DNA of 64,000 bases from Kitasatospora phosalacinea (GTDB taxonomy: Bacteria; Actinomycetota; Actinomycetes; Streptomycetales; Streptomycetaceae): positions 60,740 through 124,739 of the forward strand of contig NZ_JNYE01000012.1 of the NCBI RefSeq assembly GCF_000717185.1. Direction: 5' to 3'. Both the position numbers and the translations under genes were made by a program. The notes under the pieces were generated by a model. The model was not told the DNA's origin. It ran no database searches and saw nothing but the letters and a program-made list of their open reading frames with translations. This document shows positions 25,866 through 33,941 of this stretch, piece after piece. Each line of letters starts with the position of its first letter. Position 1 is the stretch's first letter.

Positions 25866-26189
25866 TCAGTGTCCCGAGCCGCTGAGCTGCAGACCGATCA
25901 CTCCGGCGATGACCAGGGAGACGGAGACCAGCTTCAGGGTGGAGGAGGACTCGCCGAGGAAGACCATCCCGTACACCGCGGTCCCGGCCGCGCCGATGCC
26001 GGTCCACACCGCGTAGGCGCTGCCGACCGGCAGGGACTTCAGGGAGAGGGTGAGCAGCCCGAAGGAGCCCAGCGCGAAGAGCGCGAAGCTGATGGTGGGC
26101 CAGAGCTTGGTGAAGCCGTGGCTGAGCTTGAGGTTGACCGCGAATCCCGTTTCCAGCAGACCGGCGAGGATCACCATGGCCCATGCCAT
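25866..26189 (-). CDS. SMR-family transporter, SugE/Gdx-like
   Basis: 107 residues with four transmembrane helices. The conserved membrane Glu is in '[20 protein letters not shown]' near residue 13. '[18 protein letters not shown]' (about 53-70) is the SMR signature and its 'WTGIGA' form points to the SugE/Gdx (guanidinium/H+ antiporter) branch rather than EmrE. It works as a dual-topology homodimer. ATG 26189. A perfect palindrome at 26210-26230 lies in its leader. No guanidine riboswitch is visible. Confidence 0.85.
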   Translation of the reverse strand: MAWAMVILAGLLETGFAVNLKLSHGFTKLWPTISFALFALGSFGLLTLSLKSLPVGSAYAVWTGIGAAGTAVYGMVFLGESSSTLKLVSVSLVIAGVIGLQLSGSGH

Positions 26190-26209
26190 CGGGTTGACTC
26201 CCTGTCAGG

Positions 26210-26230
26210 TAGGAAGGTGTGACCTTCCTA
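26210..26230 (-). promoter_or_regulatory. Perfect inverted repeat, probable operator of the SugE-like gene
   Basis: TAGGAAGGT and ACCTTCCTA flank a three-base centre, 21 bp in all and 20 bp before the start codon. Odd-spaced perfect palindromes of this size are typical TetR/MarR-type operators; no such regulator gene is adjacent, so the binder is unknown. Confidence 0.55.
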
Positions 26231-26277
26231 TCGTTACCCAGCGAATCGGCCCCAGCGACTCGTGATCGCGCCGAATC

Positions 26278-27333
26278 TCAGTCCCCCTCGGAGGCCTCCC
26301 TGGTGGCCAGCAGGCGGCGCAGCGAGTAGAGCCGGGCCGGGTCGGCACGGCCGTCGGCGACCCAGGCGTCCAGCGCGCAGTCCGGCTCGTCGTGCGAGCA
26401 GGCGCGCGGGCAGTCCTCGGTGCCGGGCTCCAGGTCGGGGAAGGCGTGGATGACCCGGGACGGGTCGATGTGGGACAGGCCGAAGGAGCGGAAGCCCGGG
26501 GTGTCGATCACCCAGCCGGGGTCGAGCGCCTTCTTCGAACCCGGCTTGGCGCCGGGCGGCGGCGGCAGCCGCAGGGCCAGCGCCGAGACGGTGGTGTGCC
26601 GCCCGCGGCCGGTGACCGCGTTGACCCGGCCGGTGCTCCGCCGGTGCTCCGGCACGAGCGCGTTGACCAGGGTGGTCTTCCCGACGCCGGAGTGCCCGAT
26701 GAACACGGTGGTGCGCCCCCGCAGGTGCGCCCGGACGGCCTCGGCGCCGGCCGTCCCCAGCTCGTCCGCCCGGGTCACCACGTAGTCGATGCCGAGCGCC
26801 GCGTACGACTCCAGCAGCGCGTCGGCCGGCGCCAGGTCCGACTTGGTGAGCACCAGCAGCGGCTCCATCCCGGCGTCGTACGCGGCCACCAGGCAGCGGT
26901 CGATCAGCCGGGGCCGCGGCTCGGGGTTGGCCAGCGCGGTCACGATGGCCATCTGCTGGGCGTTGGCGACCACGATCCGCTCGTACGGGTCGTCGTCGTC
27001 CGCGGTGCGGCGCAGCACCGAGCTGCGCTCCTCGACCCGGACGATCCGGGCCAGGGTGTCCGGCTCGCCGGACAGGTCGCCGACCACGCTGACGGTGTCG
27101 CCCACGACCACGCCCTTGCGGCCCAGCTCGCGGGACTTCATGGCGACGACCTGGCGCTCGTCCTTCGTACCGCCGTCGACCAGGCAGGTCATCCGGCCCC
27201 GGTCCACGGTGAGGATCATCGCCTCGGCGGCGTCCTCGTGCTTGGGCCGGATCCGGGTGCGGGGGCGGGAGCCCCGGCGGCCCGGGCGGCTGCGGATGTC
27301 GTCCTCGTCGGCGTTCTTGTCGTAGCGGCGCAT
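26278..27333 (-). CDS. rsgA: Ribosome small-subunit-dependent GTPase RsgA
   Basis: 351 residues with the circularly permuted G-motif order of YjeQ/RsgA: G4 'LVLTKSDL' (~165), then G1 'GHSGVGKTTLVNAL' (~220), then G3 'IDTPGFRSFG' (~280). An N-terminal OB-fold (about 37-110) and a C-terminal zinc knuckle ('EDCPRACSHDEPDCAL') complete the family. It tests 30S maturation at the decoding centre. The basic N-terminal extension is common in actinobacteria. ATG 27333; 15 bp downstream of aroA, so probably one operon. Confidence 0.93.
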   Translation of the reverse strand: MRRYDKNADEDDIRSRPGRRGSRPRTRIRPKHEDAAEAMILTVDRGRMTCLVDGGTKDERQVVAMKSRELGRKGVVVGDTVSVVGDLSGEPDTLARIVRVEERSSVLRRTADDDDPYERIVVANAQQMAIVTALANPEPRPRLIDRCLVAAYDAGMEPLLVLTKSDLAPADALLESYAALGIDYVVTRADELGTAGAEAVRAHLRGRTTVFIGHSGVGKTTLVNALVPEHRRSTGRVNAVTGRGRHTTVSALALRLPPPPGAKPGSKKALDPGWVIDTPGFRSFGLSHIDPSRVIHAFPDLEPGTEDCPRACSHDEPDCALDAWVADGRADPARLYSLRRLLATREASEGD

Positions 27334-27348
27334 GCTGTCCTTCCCCCG

Positions 27349-28668
27349 TCAGCCGCGGCCGAGGAGGTCGGCCCACATCTGCGGGAAGTCCGGCAGGGTC
27401 TTGGCCGTGGTCGCCACGTTCTCCACCAGCACGCCGTCGACCGCCAGGCCCAGGACGGCCGCCGCGGTGGCCAGCCGGTGGTCCTCGTAGGTGCGGAAGA
27501 CGCCGCCGTGCAGCGGGCGGGGCCGGATCCGCAGGCCGTCCTCGGTCTCCGAGACGTCGCCGCCCAGGGCGTTGACCTCCCGGGCCAGCGCGGCCAGCCG
27601 GTCGGTCTCGTGCAGGCGCAGGTGCGCGATGCCGTACAGGTGCGACTCGGAGTCGGCCAGCGCCGCCACCGCGGCGATCACCGGCGTCAGCTCGCCGACG
27701 TCGTGCAGGTCCGCCTCGATGCCGTGGACCTTGCCGGTGCCGGTGAACCGCAGCCCGTCGTCCGTGAACTCGCAGGAGCCGCCCATCGCGGTGTAGATCT
27801 CGCGCAGCTGGTCGCCCGGCTGGTACGTGTGCTTCGGCCAGTCCCGGACGGTCACCCGGCCGCCGGTGACCAGCGCCGCGGCGAAGAACGGGGCCGCGTT
27901 CGACAGGTCCGGCTCGACCACCAGGTCGCGGCCGATCAGCGCGCCCGGGGTGACCCGCCAGACGTCCTTCTCGCCGCCGTCCTCCGGCGCGTCGACCTGG
28001 CCGCCCGCCTTGCGGACCATGTCCACGGTCATCCGGATGTGCGGCAGCGAGGGCACCGGCCCGCCGGTGTTGCGGATCTCCACACCGTGGTTGAACCGGG
28101 CGCCGGAGAGCAGCAGCGCCGAGATGAACTGCGAGGAGGACGAGGCGTCCACCTCCACCGCGCCGCCGTCCAGCGCGCCCGCGCCGTGCACGGTCAGCGG
28201 GAAGCCGCCCCGGCCGCCGTCCTCGATCCGGGCGCCCAGCGCGCGCAGCGCGTCGATCACGCCGTGCTGCGGGCGCTCGTGGCTGCGCGGGTCGCCGTCG
28301 AAGTGCACCGGGCCGTCCGCCAGGGTCGCCAGCGGCGGCAGGAAGCGCATCACCGTCCCCGCGTTGCCCACGTCCACCTGCGCCGGACCGCGCAGCCGCT
28401 CGGCCGGGATGACCCGCCAGGCCTCGCCGCCGCCGGTGCCGCCGGACGCCGCGTTCACCGTCTCCTCGACCGTCACGCCCAGCGCCCGCAGGCCGTCCGC
28501 CATCAACTGCGAGTCGCGGCTGCGCAGCGGGCGGCGCACCCAGCCCGGGCCGTCCGCGAGGGCGGCCAGCACCAGCGCGCGGTTGGTCGCGGACTTCGAG
28601 CCGGGGATGGTCACGGTCGCGTCCACGGCGGCGGTGGCGACGGGAGCGGGCCAGAGGGAGTCGGTCAT
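27349..28668 (-). CDS. aroA: 3-phosphoshikimate 1-carboxyvinyltransferase (EPSP synthase)
   Basis: 439 residues, the usual length. Signatures visible are 'GSKSATNRALVLAALADG' (about 23-40), 'VDVGNAGTVMRFLPP' (~100) and 'YEDHRLATAAAVLGLAV' (~405). It transfers the enolpyruvyl group from PEP to shikimate-3-phosphate in the chorismate pathway. ATG 28668. rsgA follows 15 bp later and the M50B-like gene lies 27 bp upstream on the same strand, so a three-gene unit is likely. Confidence 0.95.
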   Translation of the reverse strand: MTDSLWPAPVATAAVDATVTIPGSKSATNRALVLAALADGPGWVRRPLRSRDSQLMADGLRALGVTVEETVNAASGGTGGGEAWRVIPAERLRGPAQVDVGNAGTVMRFLPPLATLADGPVHFDGDPRSHERPQHGVIDALRALGARIEDGGRGGFPLTVHGAGALDGGAVEVDASSSSQFISALLLSGARFNHGVEIRNTGGPVPSLPHIRMTVDMVRKAGGQVDAPEDGGEKDVWRVTPGALIGRDLVVEPDLSNAAPFFAAALVTGGRVTVRDWPKHTYQPGDQLREIYTAMGGSCEFTDDGLRFTGTGKVHGIEADLHDVGELTPVIAAVAALADSESHLYGIAHLRLHETDRLAALAREVNALGGDVSETEDGLRIRPRPLHGGVFRTYEDHRLATAAAVLGLAVDGVLVENVATTAKTLPDFPQMWADLLGRG

Positions 28669-28695
28669 GGCGCCAGTCTATGAGGCGCACCGCCG

Positions 28696-29400
28696 CTACC
28701 GGGGCAGCAGCCAGGCCGCCCCGAGCCCCAGGCAGGCCAGCGCCACCGCCAGGAACACCACCACCCACAGCGCCCCCGGCACGCCCGTCAGCCGCGCCAG
28801 CTGGTCCGCGTCCGAGCCGGGCGCGCCGCCGCGCCGCCGGGTCACCCACAGCTCCAGCATCGGGCGCACCCCCGCCAGCAGCAGGAACCACACCCCCAGG
28901 TAGGCGAACGCCCCCTGCCATTCGGCCGTCCCGTACCAGGACACCGCGACGAACGCCCCGCCGGTGACCAGCACCGCCGCCACCCCGAACAGGTTGCGCA
29001 GCGTCAGCAGCATCGCCGCCAGCAGCGCGATGCCGATCCACAGCAGCGCGGTGATCCGCCCCGCCGCGAGCAGCGCCGCCCCGCCCAGGCCCAGCAGCGA
29101 GGGCGCCGGGTACCCGGCCGCGGCGGTCAGCACCATGCCCGGGCCGGTCGGCCGCCCGGAGGAGACGGTCAGCCCCGAGGTGTCCGAGTGCAGCCGGATC
29201 CCGGACAGCCGCCGCCTGGTCAGCAGCGCCGTCAGCCCGTGCCCGCCCTCGTGCGCGATCGTCACCACGGTGCGGGTCCACGTCCACACCGGGCGCACCG
29301 CCACCGCCAGGAGCGCCGCCGCCGCCGTGCCCCACACCAGCCAGTGCGGAGGGTCCGGCTGTACGGCCGTCACCCGGTCCCACAGTTGCGCGAAGTCCAT
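28696..29400 (-). CDS. M50B-like membrane metallopeptidase homologue
   Basis: 234 residues. 'VVTIAHEGGHGLTALL' (about 46-61) gives the HExxH zinc motif at the end of the first transmembrane helix. Six or so further hydrophobic helices follow, as in the peptidase M50B-like family. Site-2-type proteases cut membrane-bound regulators, but no substrate is indicated. ATG 29400. It precedes aroA on the same strand. Confidence 0.85.
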   Translation of the reverse strand: MDFAQLWDRVTAVQPDPPHWLVWGTAAAALLAVAVRPVWTWTRTVVTIAHEGGHGLTALLTRRRLSGIRLHSDTSGLTVSSGRPTGPGMVLTAAAGYPAPSLLGLGGAALLAAGRITALLWIGIALLAAMLLTLRNLFGVAAVLVTGGAFVAVSWYGTAEWQGAFAYLGVWFLLLAGVRPMLELWVTRRRGGAPGSDADQLARLTGVPGALWVVVFLAVALACLGLGAAWLLPR

Positions 29401-29518
29401 CGCCGCCGACCTCCGATCACCGTCGCTTCCCCCGCCCGGGGCGGGCAGCCTCCCACGGGAGGACGGGTCGCCGGTAGCCGGTGGTTCTGGTCCGCCGCGC
29501 TCTGGCAAGCTGGGCCCC

Positions 29519-30256
29519 ATGTGCGGACGCTTCGCCTCCTCCACCGACCCCGCCGAGCTGGTCCGCCTGTTCGGCGTCCAGCAGTGGGACCCGACCGAGA
29601 CGATCGCCCCCAGCTGGAACGTCGCCCCCACCGCCCGGACGTACGCCGTCCTCGACCGGGCCCCGCGCGGGCAGCGCCGCCCCGTCCGCCAACTGCACGT
29701 CCTGCGCTGGGGCCTGGTGCCCGGCTGGGCGGGCAGCGCCGAGACCGCGGTCAAGATGATCAACGCCCGGGCGGAGACCGTCCACGAGAAGCCCGCCTAC
29801 CGCCAGGCCTACGCCTCCCGGCGCTGCCTGATACCCGTCGACGGCTACTACGAGTGGCAGACCGCCCCCACCGACGACGTCTCCCGCCCGCCCCGCCGCC
29901 CCTACTTCGTGCACCGCGCCGACGGCGCCCCGCTCGCCCTCGCCGGGCTGTACGAGTTCTGGCGCGACCGCGAGCGCCCCGGCGGCCACCCCGAGGCCTG
30001 GCTGGTCACCTGCACCATCGTCACCACCGCCGCCGAACCCCTGCTCGCCCCCGTCCACGAGCGGATGCCCCTCTACCTCGGCCCCGACCGCTGGGACGCC
30101 TGGCTCGACCCGCACGCCGAGACCGCCGACCTCACCCCGCCCCCGCCCGGCGACCTGCGCATCCACGCCGTCCCCGACGAGGTCGGCAGGATCCGCAACA
30201 ACCACCCCGGCCTGACCCGGCCGCTCACCGAGGACGACCGCACCACGCTGTTCTGA
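29519..30256 (+). CDS. SOS-response-associated peptidase (SRAP/YedK, HMCES-like)
   Basis: 245 residues. It begins MCGRF with the catalytic Cys2, followed by 'SWNVAPTA' (~40), 'MINARAETVHEKPAY' (~82), 'GYYEWQ' (~116) and the conserved His in 'VHERMP' (~180). SRAP proteins form covalent thiazolidine links to abasic sites in single-stranded DNA and shield them. ATG 29519 is fixed by the catalytic cysteine. It is divergent from the M50B-like gene with ~120 bp between. Confidence 0.93.
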   Translation: MCGRFASSTDPAELVRLFGVQQWDPTETIAPSWNVAPTARTYAVLDRAPRGQRRPVRQLHVLRWGLVPGWAGSAETAVKMINARAETVHEKPAYRQAYASRRCLIPVDGYYEWQTAPTDDVSRPPRRPYFVHRADGAPLALAGLYEFWRDRERPGGHPEAWLVTCTIVTTAAEPLLAPVHERMPLYLGPDRWDAWLDPHAETADLTPPPPGDLRIHAVPDEVGRIRNNHPGLTRPLTEDDRTTLF

Positions 30257-30363
30257 GACCGCGCCCCGGGGGCGCCCTCCGGGCGGGCTGCACCGGGGCC
30301 GTGGGGGACGCGTCCTCCGGGGGCCGCGGTGGCGGGGCGGTGCCCCTCTATACGCTCTGCGGC

Positions 30364-30999
30364 ATGCAGCGGATCGTCGACACCCCTGCCGGGGACGCCC
30401 GGCTCCACTGGTTCCGGGCCGTCGGGCCGCGGGCCGTCCTGCTCCTCGGGCACGGGGCGGGCGGCGGCGTCGAGGCGCAGGACCTGCGGGCGCTCGCGGC
30501 CGCGCTGCCGGCCGTCGGGGTCAGCGTGGTGCTGGCCGAGCAGCCCTGGCGGGTGGCCGGGCGGAAGCTGGCCCCCGCCCCGGCCGCGCTCGACGCCTGC
30601 TGGCCCGCGCAGTTCGCCGCCGCGGCCGAGGAGGGCCTGCCGGTCTACGCGGGGGGCCGCAGCGCGGGCGCCCGGGTCGCCTGCCGGACCTCCGCGGCGC
30701 TCGGCGCGGCGGGCGTCCTGGCGCTGGCCTTCCCGCTGCACCCGCCGGGCAGGCCGGAGCGGACCCGGGCGGACGAGCTGCTCGGCACCGCCCTGCCCAC
30801 GCTGGTCGTCCAGGGCGGCGCCGACACCTTCGGCACCCCGTCCGAGTTCCCGGCGCTCCCGGACGGCCACCGCCTGGTGGAGGTCCCGCACGCCTCGCAC
30901 GGCTTCAAGGTCCCGAAGCGGGCCCCGCTGACCCAGGAGGCCGCCCTGGAGCTGGTCACCGCCGCGGTCGCCGACTGGATTCCGCGGTCCGGCGGGTGA
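30364..30999 (+). CDS. Alpha/beta hydrolase (KANL3/Tex30-like)
   Basis: 211 residues. It shows 'AVLLLGHGAGGG' (~29), nucleophile elbow 'YAGGRSAGARVA' with Ser near 104, 'LVVQGGADTFGTP' (acid, ~152) and a His in 'PHASHGF' (~178). The GRSAGA elbow places it in the dienelactone-hydrolase-like KANL3/Tex30 group of unknown substrate. ATG 30364. It lies just before sigR, whose SigR-type promoter begins 24 bp after its stop. Confidence 0.85.
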   Translation: MQRIVDTPAGDARLHWFRAVGPRAVLLLGHGAGGGVEAQDLRALAAALPAVGVSVVLAEQPWRVAGRKLAPAPAALDACWPAQFAAAAEEGLPVYAGGRSAGARVACRTSAALGAAGVLALAFPLHPPGRPERTRADELLGTALPTLVVQGGADTFGTPSEFPALPDGHRLVEVPHASHGFKVPKRAPLTQEAALELVTAAVADWIPRSGG

Positions 31000-31022
31000 G
31001 TCGCGCCCCGGGGCGGTGCCCC

Positions 31023-31049
31023 GGGAATGCGGGGGCGGTCCGCGGGGTT
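31023..31049 (+). promoter_or_regulatory. SigR-dependent promoter of sigR-rsrA (p2-type)
   Basis: GGGAAT (31023-31028), 18 bases, GTT (31047-31049): an exact SigR consensus. It is the expected autoregulatory promoter. A transcript starting near 31057 includes the upstream start ATG 31093. Confidence 0.85.
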
Positions 31050-31092
31050 GCACGAGGCGTCAGAACATGCCCCCGGTGGAAAGGCAGCGTCC

Positions 31093-31254
31093 ATGGGTTC
31101 GATCGCGTGCCGCGAGCGGCCGGAAGAGCGGGCTGCGCAGTCTGCGCTCCTGCCCGATTGGTCGGAGTGGGTTGTCGCGGGCGAGAAGCCGGTCAGCCCG
31201 ATATCCTCGCTTGCGGGTCGGCCCGAGGTGGGCCGTGTGCAGGTTTCCGAGGAG
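31093..31254 (+). other. In-frame N-terminal extension giving a long SigR isoform
   Basis: ATG 31093 follows GGAAAGG at eight-base spacing and is in frame with sigR without a stop. It adds 54 residues ([16 protein letters not shown]...) before GTG 31255. S. coelicolor makes an unstable, inducible isoform SigR' with about 55 extra residues from the SigR-dependent transcript, so length and promoter position both agree. Confidence 0.6.
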
Positions 31255-32001
31255 GTGGGTCCGGTCGTCGGGACCGATGACGCGGCCGTGTCGGGCGCTG
31301 CTGGCGCCGACCAGGGCCGACCGGAGGGCGAACAGCTCACCGGCGACGAACTGGCCGAGGCGATCGGCGAGGACACCTTCCGGGTGTCCGAGAACGAGAG
31401 CGAGGAGGCCAGGCGCGAGCGCTTCGAGCGCGACGCGCTCGGCTTCCTGGAGCCGATGTACTCGGCGGCGCTGCGGATGACCCGCAACCCGGCCGATGCG
31501 GAGGACCTGCTCCAGGAGGCGTTCGCCAAGGCGTACGCGTCGTTCCACCAGTTCCGCGAGGGCACCAACCTCAAGGCCTGGCTGTACCGCATCCTCACCA
31601 ACACGTTCATCAACTCGTACCGCAAGAAGCAGCGCGAACCCCAGCGCACCGCGGCCGAGGAGATCGAGGACTGGCAGCTGGCGCGCGCCGAGTCGCACAT
31701 GTCGACCGGCCTGCGGTCGGCCGAGACGCAGGCGCTCGACCACCTGCCGGACAGCGACGTGAAGGACGCGCTGCAGGCGATCCCGGAGGAATTCCGGATC
31801 GCGGTGTACCTCGCGGACGTCGAGGGCTTTGCGTACAAGGAGATCGCGGACATCATGGGTACACCCATCGGTACGGTGATGTCCCGACTGCACCGTGGCC
31901 GCCGTCAGTTGCGCGGCATGCTGGAGGACTACGCCCGCGAGCGGGGGCTGGTCCCGGCCGGTACCGGCGCAGGGCAGGAAGCGAAGGGCACGGGCTCATG
32001 A
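31255..32001 (+). CDS. sigR: ECF sigma factor SigR (thiol-oxidative stress)
   Basis: 248 residues from GTG 31255 (VGPVVGTD), the start I believe corresponds to S. coelicolor SigR. Region 2 shows '[26 protein letters not shown]' and '[22 protein letters not shown]'. Region 4 shows '[35 protein letters not shown]'. It directs transcription of thioredoxin, mycothiol and related genes when disulfide stress inactivates RsrA. GTG 31384 (VSENES) is a further possible start. The last codons overlap rsrA (ATGA). A SigR promoter lies upstream. Confidence 0.95.
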   Translation: MGPVVGTDDAAVSGAAGADQGRPEGEQLTGDELAEAIGEDTFRVSENESEEARRERFERDALGFLEPMYSAALRMTRNPADAEDLLQEAFAKAYASFHQFREGTNLKAWLYRILTNTFINSYRKKQREPQRTAAEEIEDWQLARAESHMSTGLRSAETQALDHLPDSDVKDALQAIPEEFRIAVYLADVEGFAYKEIADIMGTPIGTVMSRLHRGRRQLRGMLEDYARERGLVPAGTGAGQEAKGTGS

Positions 32002-32360
32002 GCTGCGGAGATCCGCACGAGACCGAGTGCGGCGAGGTGCTCGACCACCTCTACGAGTTCCTCGACAACGAGATGGCCGAGGGCGACTGCGCCAAGCTGC
32101 GGGTGCACTTCGACGAGTGCTCGCCCTGCTTGGAGAAGTACGGCCTGGAGCAGGCGATCAAGGCGCTGATCAAGCGCTCCTGCGGGTGCGACGACACCCC
32201 GACCGACCTGCGGGCCAAGGTGCTGGCCCGGATCGACTCGATCCGCACCCAGCGGTCCGGGGAGGTGGACACCTCGGTGATAGAGGTGTCCGCGGTGAGC
32301 GTGGAGGTGACGGTCGAGGGGGCGGCCGGGCACGGCTCGGCGGTCGCGACCGCCGAGTAG
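31998..32360 (+). CDS. rsrA: Zinc-binding anti-sigma factor RsrA
   Basis: 120 residues. Cys11, His37, Cys41 and Cys44 occur at exactly the positions known for S. coelicolor RsrA ('VHFDECSPC' gives HxxxCxxC). The reduced zinc form holds SigR; oxidation to an intramolecular disulfide expels zinc and releases it. Additional cysteines at 3, 31, 62 and 64 are present. ATG 31998 overlaps the sigR stop, so the two are translationally coupled. The C terminus is a variable Val/Glu-rich tail. Confidence 0.95.
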   Translation: MSCGDPHETECGEVLDHLYEFLDNEMAEGDCAKLRVHFDECSPCLEKYGLEQAIKALIKRSCGCDDTPTDLRAKVLARIDSIRTQRSGEVDTSVIEVSAVSVEVTVEGAAGHGSAVATAE

Positions 32361-32546
32361 CGCTCACCCGATCGGGTGAGCTGTCGCTGCTCCGGCTGCG
32401 GTGATGCGCGATCGTGCGCCGCGTCCGTCCGGGCGGGCCCTATTCTCTGACGAGTCCTCACGTCGGAGGGCCCGGGACGGGCGGGGGAGGCCGAGATCGC
32501 CAGCGAGAGCGAACGCGAGCACCGCGCCGTCCTGCCGGGGCGGGCC

Positions 32547-33941
32547 TTGGGCTACCTGGCCGTCGTCCTGGTGGCCGCGTTCGCGGTGCTGCTGCCGCTG
32601 GCCGTGACCGGGCCGCGGCCGGACTGGCCGCGGATCGGGCTGCTGGCCCTGCTGCACCTGTGCCTGGAGTCGCTGGCGCAGGGCGCCCGCACCCCGTGCG
32701 CCCGGGTCTGGCGCTGGCTGCGCGGCCGCGGCGTCGACGAGGGCGCGGCCGACCCGCGGGGCAGCGGTTTCTTCCCGGTGCTGTTCGCGGGCGTGCTGAT
32801 GCTGCCGCCCGCCGCGGCGGCGCTGGTCGCACTGCCGGGGGCGCTGCTCGGGCCCGCCGCGCACCCGCGCGGGCTGCGCCGGGTGTGGAACGCCGCCCAG
32901 TTGGCGCTGGCCGCGGCCGCCGCCGCGGAGGTGTTCCGGCTGCTCGGCGGGGCCCGGCTGCTGCTCGGCACCCGCTTCCCCGGGGCGGCGTACGGCGCGC
33001 TGGCCGCGATCCTGACGTTCTGCCTGGTCAACGGCGTCCTGGTGGCCGGGATGATCCGGCTGAGCTGCGGCACCGCGGGCCCGGGCGCGCTGCGCGGGCT
33101 GCGCCGGGCCGCACCCGCGGCGCTGCTGCACGGCGCGGGCGGGCTGATGATCGCCGTGCTGTGGCAGGGCCCGTACGGGGCGTTCGCCGCGGTGCTCGGG
33201 CTGCTGCCGCTGACCATCACCGCCTGGCTGTCCGCGCAGGGCCACCGCGAGCGGGCCGCGCACCGGGCCACCGTGCAGGCACTGGTCCAGGCCGTGGAGA
33301 TCAAGGACGCGTACACCCGCGGCCACAGCGAACGGGTCGGCCGGGCCTCGGTGCTGATCGCCCGCCAGCTCGGCCTGGCCGAGGACCGGGTGCGCACCCT
33401 GCACTTCGCCGGGACGCTGCACGACGTCGGCAAGCTCGCCGTGGCCACCGAACTGCTGCGCCGCAACGGGCCGCTGACCGACGCGGAGCGGCGCGCGGTG
33501 GAGGTGCACCCGGTGTTCGGGCACGAGCTGGTGCGGCAGCTGGACTTCCTCGGCGAGGGCCGGGACGGCATCCTGCACCACCACGAGCGGATGGACGGCC
33601 GCGGCTACCCGTACGGGCTGGCGGGGGAGCGGATCCCCGAGTTCGCCCGGATCATCTCGGTCGCGGACGCCTTCGACTCGATGACCTCGACCCGTTCCTA
33701 CCGGCGCGGCCGCCCCGTCCCGGAGGCGGTGGCCGAACTGGAGCGGTGCGCGGGCAGCCAGTTCGACCCGGTGATGGTCACGGCGCTGGTCGCGGCCGTC
33801 GCCGAGCACGGCTGGCAGCCCGAGCCGCCGCCGCCCGGCGGCTGGGACGGCGAGGTGCCCGACATCCCGCTGGGCGTGCCCGAACCGGCCCGGCTGCCGC
33901 AGCAGTCCGGCACCGGCCTGCCGACCGGGGGAGCGGCGTGA
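32547..33941 (+). CDS. Membrane HD-GYP-domain phosphohydrolase
   Basis: About 464 residues from TTG 32547. The first ~225 residues hold about six hydrophobic helices. The HD-GYP domain follows ('KDAYTRGHSERVGRAS', 'HFAGTLHDVGKLAV', 'HHHERMDGRGYPYGLAGE', about 250-400). HD-GYP domains can hydrolyse cyclic di-GMP; activity here is unproven. The open frame extends to 32451 without ATG, GTG or TTG, and the best ribosome-binding site (GGGGGAGG) precedes an ATC at 32496, so the start is unresolved. It overlaps the next gene by four bases. Confidence 0.82.
   Translation: MGYLAVVLVAAFAVLLPLAVTGPRPDWPRIGLLALLHLCLESLAQGARTPCARVWRWLRGRGVDEGAADPRGSGFFPVLFAGVLMLPPAAAALVALPGALLGPAAHPRGLRRVWNAAQLALAAAAAAEVFRLLGGARLLLGTRFPGAAYGALAAILTFCLVNGVLVAGMIRLSCGTAGPGALRGLRRAAPAALLHGAGGLMIAVLWQGPYGAFAAVLGLLPLTITAWLSAQGHRERAAHRATVQALVQAVEIKDAYTRGHSERVGRASVLIARQLGLAEDRVRTLHFAGTLHDVGKLAVATELLRRNGPLTDAERRAVEVHPVFGHELVRQLDFLGEGRDGILHHHERMDGRGYPYGLAGERIPEFARIISVADAFDSMTSTRSYRRGRPVPEAVAELERCAGSQFDPVMVTALVAAVAEHGWQPEPPPPGGWDGEVPDIPLGVPEPARLPQQSGTGLPTGGAA

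Noticed and set aside
26190..26280. Guanidine riboswitch before the SugE-like gene
   Set aside because: The leader has one perfect palindrome but none of the conserved loops of the guanidine-I, -II or -III classes that I could recognise.
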